A stretch of DNA of 9,493 nt from Planctomycetes bacterium UBA1135 (GTDB taxonomy: Bacteria; Planctomycetota; UBA1135): positions 1,789 through 11,281 of the forward strand of contig DCAK01000046.1 of assembly GCA_002311925.1 (NCBI GenBank). Direction: 5' to 3'. The notes beneath the pieces were generated by a model. It did not search any database. It saw nothing but the letters and a program-made list of their open reading frames with translations, and was not told where the DNA came from. The position numbers were made by a program, and so were the translations under genes. Positions 5,460 to 9,493 of this stretch are shown here, in pieces; within the stretch, counting starts at the first letter, position 1; every line of letters begins with the position of its first letter.

Positions 5460-6443
5460 CTACCCTTTCTTGGCCCGCCAGCGCCGCATCTGCTTGATGG
5501 CGAGGGCGAAATCGGTCGGCCAAGGGGCCTCTGCGACGACGGAGTCCCCGTCCAGCCCGGTCCATTCCAGGCGAGCGGCGTGCAGGGTGGTGCGCTCAAT
5601 GAGGGGCTTTTCCTGGCGGCCCTTCTTGGGCCGATAGCCCCGCTTGAGCTTGGAAAGGCTCAAGTGGGGGCCGCCCCCGTAGGGGGAATCCACCGCCAAG
5701 GGGTGCCCAATTCCGGCCAAGTGGACCCGAATCTGGTGGGTGCGGCCGGTCTTGGGGACGACCTTGAGCAGGGTAAACCCGCGGAAGGTTTCGAGCGGTT
5801 CGTAGGCGGTCAGCGAGACCTTGCCTCCCTTCTGCACCGCCATCATCCGCCCCGCCTGGCGAGGGTCGGGGCCCAGGGGGGTGTCGACCTCGCCCGGCCC
5901 GCGAACTTCCCCCAGGACCAGGGCGTGGTAGGTTTTTTTGACCTCGCCCCGCTCGAACAATCCTCGCGCGTGGCGCTCGGCTTCCAGACCGAGGGCGTAT
6001 AGAACCACCCCGCTTGTGCCGAGGTCGAGCCGATGCAGACCGCGAGGCCGGCGTTCCACGGCGCCGTCGTCCCGTTTTGAATCCTCCGCCCAGGCCAGCA
6101 GGGTGCCGGAAAGGTGCAGTGGATGCTCGCCCCAGCGGGAGGGTTCCACCGGGATTCCGGCCGGCTTGTCCACGGCCACGAAGTCGGCGTCCTCGTGGAG
6201 CAAGGTGAGGGGCACGGTTCCGGGTTCGGGGGCCGCCAGTTCGTCGGGGTCCACCTCCACCAGCACCACTTGGCCCTCCCCCACCCGGACGCCGGGCAGA
6301 ACCCGCATACCGTCTAGGGTGATGCGGCCGTCCCGGACCATGCGCCGAAGGCGACCCTTTCCGATGCGGGGGTGGTGGAGGGCGAGAAACTCGTCGAGCG
6401 GTTGGCCGGCGAGGTCGAAAGGGATGACGAGGGGCGGGTTCAA
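5460..6443 (-). CDS. RluA-family pseudouridine synthase
   Basis: The 327-residue product is a pseudouridine synthase of the RluA/RluC/RluD family, acting on rRNA or tRNA; the target uridine cannot be assigned. An S4-like RNA-binding domain occupies about residues 14-65 (GKGRLRRMVRDGRITLDG). The catalytic domain follows: DKPAGIPVEP (92-101), the active-site motif GLHRLDLGTSG (135-145) with Asp140 as nucleophilic aspartate, KKTYHALVLGEV (169-180) and KTGRTHQIRVHLAGIGHPLA (231-250). The length is typical. The start is TTG at 6443-6441, overlapping the TGA stop (6442-6440) of hpt as TTGA, the same coupling arrangement as in the aspG-like/hyuA pair. The protein N-terminus from this TTG aligns with the family, and no ATG or GTG gives a better fit. 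Confidence 0.9.
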   Translation of the reverse strand: MNPPLVIPFDLAGQPLDEFLALHHPRIGKGRLRRMVRDGRITLDGMRVLPGVRVGEGQVVLVEVDPDELAAPEPGTVPLTLLHEDADFVAVDKPAGIPVEPSRWGEHPLHLSGTLLAWAEDSKRDDGAVERRPRGLHRLDLGTSGVVLYALGLEAERHARGLFERGEVKKTYHALVLGEVRGPGEVDTPLGPDPRQAGRMMAVQKGGKVSLTAYEPLETFRGFTLLKVVPKTGRTHQIRVHLAGIGHPLAVDSPYGGGPHLSLSKLKRGYRPKKGRQEKPLIERTTLHAARLEWTGLDGDSVVAEAPWPTDFALAIKQMRRWRAKKG

Positions 6444-6982
6444 GCCTCGTCCGGTTCGAGGGCGCGCAGGTCAGGGAGATTCCGAAATCGGCCGGCAAAG
6501 TCGAGGCCGCATCCGACCAGGAAGAGGTCCTCCTCGAGGGTCAGGACCCGGTCATCCGCCTCGATGGGCACGGCCCGGCGAATCGGCTTGTCGACCAGCA
6601 CCACGCACAGGACCTCCGCCGCCCCCATCTCCTCGATCATGATGCGGCGGGCCTCCTGGAGAGTCCGGCCGGTGTCGAGAATGTCGTCGAGAAGGAGAAC
6701 GGTCCGGCTCTCGATGTTTTCTGGGTGGGGCAACCAGTCGGCCTTGGGAGCCTTCTGGGGGGAGGTCGCGTCCCCGTAGGTGCGGATGCGGATGAAATCC
6801 ATCACCAGGCCGGCGGGCAGGCGCCGCACCAGGTCGGCCGCGAAGAACATCCCGCCACCCAGGACGGGAACCGCCGTCACTTCCTTACCGTCCAGCCGCC
6901 CCCACAGCCGCCCGGCGAGAGCGTCGAGGCCCTCGGCCAGGGCCGCTTGGTCGAGCAGAACGCGGGAACGGGGGTCCGCCAT
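6440..6982 (-). CDS. hpt: Hypoxanthine phosphoribosyltransferase
   Basis: A 180-residue type I phosphoribosyltransferase that converts hypoxanthine (or guanine) and PRPP to IMP (or GMP) in purine salvage. The PRPP-binding motif VLLLDDILDTGRTL is at 95-108; the upstream PPi loop reads PVLGGGMFFAADL (39-51), where LKG of most family members is LGG; the flexible loop region RTYGDATSPQ (67-76) and the C-terminal base-binding stretch VLVDKPIRR with GCGLDFAGRFRNLPDL also fit. Length agrees with bacterial Hpt. The ATG at 6982 is unambiguous. It is the first gene of the minus-strand run and lies only 24 bases from the divergent HupE-type gene. Together with MtnP it supplies purine salvage. Confidence 0.92.
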   Translation of the reverse strand: MADPRSRVLLDQAALAEGLDALAGRLWGRLDGKEVTAVPVLGGGMFFAADLVRRLPAGLVMDFIRIRTYGDATSPQKAPKADWLPHPENIESRTVLLLDDILDTGRTLQEARRIMIEEMGAAEVLCVVLVDKPIRRAVPIEADDRVLTLEEDLFLVGCGLDFAGRFRNLPDLRALEPDEA

Positions 6983-7006
6983 CAGGCCATTCTAGACTTC
7001 GGGGCC

Positions 7007-8323
7007 GTGGTGCCCGGAATCCTCCTTGCCCTGATGTATTCCTCCGTGATTGGAGGCGGGGAAGCCGTGGACCGCGAAGGCGGGCACCCCTTGTCCATGG
7101 CCTGGCTCCGGGTCCGATTCGCGGACGAGGCGGTGCAACTCGAATACCGTGTCCAGACCCTGACCATCATGGACATCCCCGGGCTGGGGGCCGACCTTGA
7201 CGGAGACCGGACCCTCTCGGCGGCCGAGGCCGAGGGCATCTGGCCTGAACTCCGCGACCGATTGGAGGGAGCCCTCGTTCTGGACATGGACGGAACCGCT
7301 TGGGCCCCCGCCTTCGAGAATTTCGAGATGGACGGCGGCGGAAACCACCTCCTGCTCCGGGCTCGAAGGGCCCTGGCCGGCATTCCCGAATCGCTCCGGG
7401 TCACCTCCCACCACTTCTACGACGAGGGCAACCCCTCCCATCGACTCCACATCACCGTGGAAGGCATGGGAGCCGGCGAACTCTTCTACCTGCTGGACCG
7501 GGACCTCCTCACTGCCAGCTTCCCTCCCCCGCCCGGCGACGCCGGGGCCGGGCTCCACTACGCCGACCGCCCCTGGGCGGCGTTGATGGATTACGGACGC
7601 CTGGGTTTCGACCATGTTCTCGAGGGGCTCGACCACCTGGCCTTCCTGCTGGCTCTCCTGTTCGGAGTGGCCGGTCTCCGGGCCCTGGTGGTTGCGGTGA
7701 CCGCCTTCACCCTCGCCCACTCGGTGACCCTGGCGGTTTCCGCGCTGGGACTCTTCAGCCTGCCGCCCGACTTCGTCGAGCCCGTCATCGCCGCCAGCGT
7801 GGTGGTGGTTCTGTGGATGCATCTTGCCAAGGGGGCGGCGGAATCCCGGGCCTGGCTGCCCGCCTTCGCATTCGGACTCTTCCACGGCTTCGGTTTCGCC
7901 GGAGCGCTGGGAGCCATCGGCCTGCCGGCGGGAATGCGCGGACCCGCCCTGGTGGGCTTCAATCTCGGCGTGGAAGCCGGGCAGCTTTCCTTCCTGCTGC
8001 CGGTCGCGCTGGTCGCGGCCTTTACCGTTTCCAAGGTCGCCGCCGCCCGGACCGAGGCCGCCCGTCTCCAGGCCGGGGCTGTCGTCGGAGCGGTGGCCCT
8101 CCACCTGGTCGGGGGGGTCATGCAAGGAACCCTGCCCGGGGTCGGGCTGCTGGCGACGGCCTGGCAACCCGTCCCAGGGAGCATCCTTGCGGCCGGCCTC
8201 GTGGCCCTGGCCCTGCGCGCCCGAGGTGGACCCCAAACAGGAGCTCTTCTCCGGGCCCTGGGCACCTCCCTTCTTCTCGCCGTCCTCTTCGACGCGGGTC
8301 GAGCCCTGGGGGCGGGAAACTAG
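7007..8323 (+). CDS. HupE/UreJ_2-family membrane protein with EF-hand-like loop
   Basis: The 438-residue protein has a hydrophobic N-terminus likely to be a signal sequence (VPGILLALMYSSVIGG), a soluble extracytoplasmic part (about 25-190), and a multi-pass membrane domain (about 195-435). The membrane part carries HupE/UreJ signatures: FDHVLEGLDHLAFLLALL (201-218), TAFTLAHSVTLA (232-243), FGLFHGFGFAGALG (289-302) and FNLGVEAGQ (318-326), with conserved His203, His210, His238, His293 and Glu323 as probable metal ligands. HupE/UreJ relatives are nickel (or cobalt) transporters or secondary permeases; the substrate of this larger branch is unproven. The soluble part contains DLDGDRTLSAAE (63-74), a canonical 12-residue EF-hand loop. 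The start is uncertain: GTG 7007 keeps the signal peptide, ATG 7034 would lose most of it. No hydrogenase or urease gene is nearby. Confidence 0.8.
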   Translation: MVPGILLALMYSSVIGGGEAVDREGGHPLSMAWLRVRFADEAVQLEYRVQTLTIMDIPGLGADLDGDRTLSAAEAEGIWPELRDRLEGALVLDMDGTAWAPAFENFEMDGGGNHLLLRARRALAGIPESLRVTSHHFYDEGNPSHRLHITVEGMGAGELFYLLDRDLLTASFPPPPGDAGAGLHYADRPWAALMDYGRLGFDHVLEGLDHLAFLLALLFGVAGLRALVVAVTAFTLAHSVTLAVSALGLFSLPPDFVEPVIAASVVVVLWMHLAKGAAESRAWLPAFAFGLFHGFGFAGALGAIGLPAGMRGPALVGFNLGVEAGQLSFLLPVALVAAFTVSKVAAARTEAARLQAGAVVGAVALHLVGGVMQGTLPGVGLLATAWQPVPGSILAAGLVALALRARGGPQTGALLRALGTSLLLAVLFDAGRALGAGN

Positions 8324-8799
8324 ATTTCGGCCCCTTCGACCTTCAGGAGGGCTACCTTCATGGGCAAACCTCCCCCGAATCCTCCCAGCCCGTTCGTGGC
8401 CCGAACCCGGTGGCAGGGCACCAGGAAGGGCAGGGGATTTCGGGCCATGGCCGATCCCACCGCCCGGGAAGCGCCGGGAGACCCCGCCCTGCGGGCCACC
8501 TCGCCGTAGCTCAGGGTGGCGCCCGCTGGAATCCCAGCGACCTCCTTCCACACCCGGGTGAAGAAGGGCGAGCCCTGGGGAAGACTCCATGGACCTGGAA
8601 ATGGCATCTCCTTGCCGGCGCAGGCCGCGGCCAACCACTTCTTCAGGGCAGCCCGGGAAGGAGTTCCCGAAGGACGCCGACCCGCTGAGGCCCGGCGTCT
8701 CGACCGGAGCTTGATTTCCACCAGGAATCCGTCGGAACCGAAATCCATGGAGATGGGTCCGAACGGGGAATCGAGCCTCTCGGTGAAGACCGCAACCAC
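8320..8799 (-). CDS. ogt: Methylated-DNA--protein-cysteine methyltransferase (O6-alkylguanine repair)
   Basis: A 159-residue suicide repair protein that moves the alkyl group from O6-alkylguanine in DNA to its own cysteine. The active-site motif FLVPCHRV is at 125-132 with acceptor Cys129; the helix-turn-helix DNA-binding part TLSYGEVARRAG (95-106) and SRAVGSAMARNP (111-122) contains the probable arginine finger Arg112. The tail GFGGGLPMKVALLKVEG is typical. There is no AraC/Ada regulatory domain, so it is Ogt-like rather than Ada. The start is GTG 8799; no other start fits the short N-terminal domain. Its stop TAG (8322-8320) overlaps the stop of the convergent HupE-type gene within CTAG. 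The start is 23 bases from the divergent BFN gene. Confidence 0.92.
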   Translation of the reverse strand: MVAVFTERLDSPFGPISMDFGSDGFLVEIKLRSRRRASAGRRPSGTPSRAALKKWLAAACAGKEMPFPGPWSLPQGSPFFTRVWKEVAGIPAGATLSYGEVARRAGSPGASRAVGSAMARNPLPFLVPCHRVRATNGLGGFGGGLPMKVALLKVEGAEI

Positions 8800-8822
8800 G
8801 CAGAAAGGATAACCTGAGCCCC

Positions 8823-9236
8823 ATGGAGCGAACCGAGGTGCGTCTCAGCCGCCTGGTCCTGGTGGACCATGCCGAGCCTCAATACCTGCAGCTCGAAGAA
8901 GTCACCCCGACGGCCGAACCCCGCCAACTCACCATGGTCATCGGCGCCAGCGAAGCCCGCGAAATCCAGCGCTGCATGCAACAGGTGGAATCGCCTCGAC
9001 CCCTCACCCATGAACTCGCCTTTTCCCTGATGGAGGGGCTGGGAGGAGGCCTCCAGGAGGCGGTCATCCACGACCTCGAGGAGGGCACCTATTTCGCCGA
9101 GCTCCGGTTGGAAAAGGATGGCGAAATCCTGGCGGTCGACTGTCGGCCCAGTGACGCCGTGGCCCTCACCCTGCGCGGAACCGCGCCCATCTTCGTGACC
9201 GAACGGGTATGGAGCGCCACCGCCAGCGACGACTAA
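8823..9236 (+). CDS. BFN-domain (bifunctional nuclease, DUF151) family protein
   Basis: A 137-residue protein consisting almost entirely of the BFN/DUF151 domain. Visible motifs are MVIGASEAREIQ (38-49), RPLTHELAFSLMEGLG (59-74), AVIHDLEEGTYFAELRL (80-96) and AVDCRPSDAVALTLR (104-118), then PIFVTERVW. Plant relatives have been described as having RNase and DNase activity; the role in bacteria is not established, so nuclease activity here is inference. No UVR domain follows, unlike in some homologues. The ATG at 8823 is the natural family start. The gene lies divergent to ogt with a 23-base gap and ends 9 bases before a tRNA-Ser gene. Confidence 0.9.
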   Translation: MERTEVRLSRLVLVDHAEPQYLQLEEVTPTAEPRQLTMVIGASEAREIQRCMQQVESPRPLTHELAFSLMEGLGGGLQEAVIHDLEEGTYFAELRLEKDGEILAVDCRPSDAVALTLRGTAPIFVTERVWSATASDD

Positions 9237-9245
9237 ACTGAGCGG

Positions 9246-9333
9246 GGAGAGGTGCCGGAGTGGCCGAACGGGCCGGTTTTGAAAACCGGTGACCTTCACG
9301 GGTCCGTGGGTTCGAATCCCACCCCCACCGCCA
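9246..9333 (+). tRNA. tRNA-Ser(UGA), CCA encoded, acceptor stem with two mismatches
   Basis: A class II tRNA with anticodon stem CCGGT/ACCGG (9273-9277/9285-9289), loop TTTGAAA and anticodon TGA at 9280-9282, which reads UCA serine codons. A long variable arm (GACC/GGTC) follows, then T arm GTGGG-TTCGAAT-CCCAC, discriminator G and encoded CCA (9331-9333), all typical of tRNA-Ser. The acceptor 5' strand GGAGAGG (9246-9252) faces CCCCACC (9323-9329), giving A-A at position 3-70 and A-C at 5-68; the other five pairs are sound. It begins 9 bases after the BFN stop, so its promoter is probably within that gene or it is processed from a shared transcript. Confidence 0.88.
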
Positions 9334-9469
9334 AACTTGCAAGGCTGAGAAAACCCGGCCAGACTTGCAACAATCCACTGTTTTAGTTAACCTTCAGACC
9401 TGTTTTTCCTACACGAGACAGACATGAAATTAGTAGATCCACAGAATAGTATGACTGAATCAGACACCT
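9334..9469 (+). other. AT-richer spacer between two tRNA-Ser genes
   Basis: This 136-base spacer is clearly less GC-rich than the rest of the window and has no open frame of note. It holds an 8-base direct repeat ACTTGCAA at 9335-9342 and 9363-9370. I see no clear terminator hairpin with a U tract and no convincing promoter for the second tRNA. No copy of the tRNA 3' end (which would mark an integration site) is present. Confidence 0.5.
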
Positions 9470-9493
9470 GGAGAGGTGCTGGAGTGGTTGAAC
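9470..9493 (+). tRNA. tRNA-Ser, 5' end only (cut by window edge)
   Basis: The last 24 bases, starting GGAGAGGTGCTGGAGTGG, repeat the 5' half of the preceding tRNA-Ser gene with three differences: identical acceptor 5' strand GGAGAGG, the TG linker, and a D arm with C-to-T changes. That makes a second serine tRNA by far the best reading. The anticodon lies outside the window. Confidence 0.75.

Noticed and set aside
6992..8824. A 610-codon open frame on the minus strand
   Set aside because: It is antisense to the HupE-type gene and runs through ogt in another frame; its Gly/Glu/Arg-rich translation is typical of shadow frames.
9246..9333. tRNA with anticodon TGA as selC (selenocysteine tRNA)
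   Set aside because: The selenocysteine tRNA has anticodon UCA to read UGA and an 8-base-pair acceptor stem. Here the anticodon is UGA, which reads UCA serine codons, with a 7-position acceptor.
9334..9469. AT-rich DNA after a tRNA gene as an integrated-element attachment site
   Set aside because: No duplicated tRNA 3' end and no integrase are present; another tRNA-Ser follows at once, so this looks like a normal tRNA cluster spacer.

Overview
This window is a GC-rich, tightly packed stretch of bacterial chromosome that is almost entirely coding, except for an AT-richer tail around two serine tRNA genes. Many starts are GTG or TTG and Shine-Dalgarno sequences are weak. That pattern, together with a Tat-exported glycosylasparaginase, a BFN/DUF151 protein, a HupE/UreJ-type membrane protein and a long TruD, suggests a high-GC Gram-negative environmental lineage (Acidobacteriota-like or similar). 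The taxonomy is inference only.

Layout: (1) Minus strand, 1-1171: the first codons of a hydantoinase/5-oxoprolinase-type gene preceded by a glycosylasparaginase gene; the two are translationally coupled by a TTGA overlap. (2) Minus strand, 1323-1790: a small predicted secreted protein of unknown function with a 10-base G tract in its signal peptide. (3) Plus strand, 1896-2447: an AhpD-like/carboxymuconolactone-decarboxylase-family peroxidase whose reading frame is interrupted only by one TGA. That TGA sits exactly where the second cysteine of the redox CxxC motif belongs, and a bacterial-type SECIS hairpin follows at the right distance. I read it as a selenoprotein (CFYU), and it is the main discovery in the window. 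(4) Minus strand, 2494-6982: a run of hpt, an RluA-family pseudouridine synthase, truD, mtnP and yigZ, with overlapping or near-abutting ends, so probably one operon. It joins purine salvage (Hpt, MtnP) with RNA pseudouridylation (RluA-like, TruD). (5) Plus strand, 7007-8323: a HupE/UreJ_2-type membrane protein with an EF-hand-like loop in its extracytoplasmic part, convergent with an O6-alkylguanine-DNA alkyltransferase gene (8320-8799, minus); the two stop codons share a CTAG. (6) Plus strand, 8823 to the end: a BFN-domain protein followed after 9 bases by tRNA-Ser(UGA), then the 5' end of a second tRNA-Ser at the window edge.

No insertion sequence, CRISPR array, rRNA or phage gene was seen. 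The genes are mostly housekeeping; the unusual signals are the Sec-containing peroxidase and its SECIS, the mismatched acceptor stem of tRNA-Ser(UGA), the basic repeat tail of TruD, and the poly-G tract.
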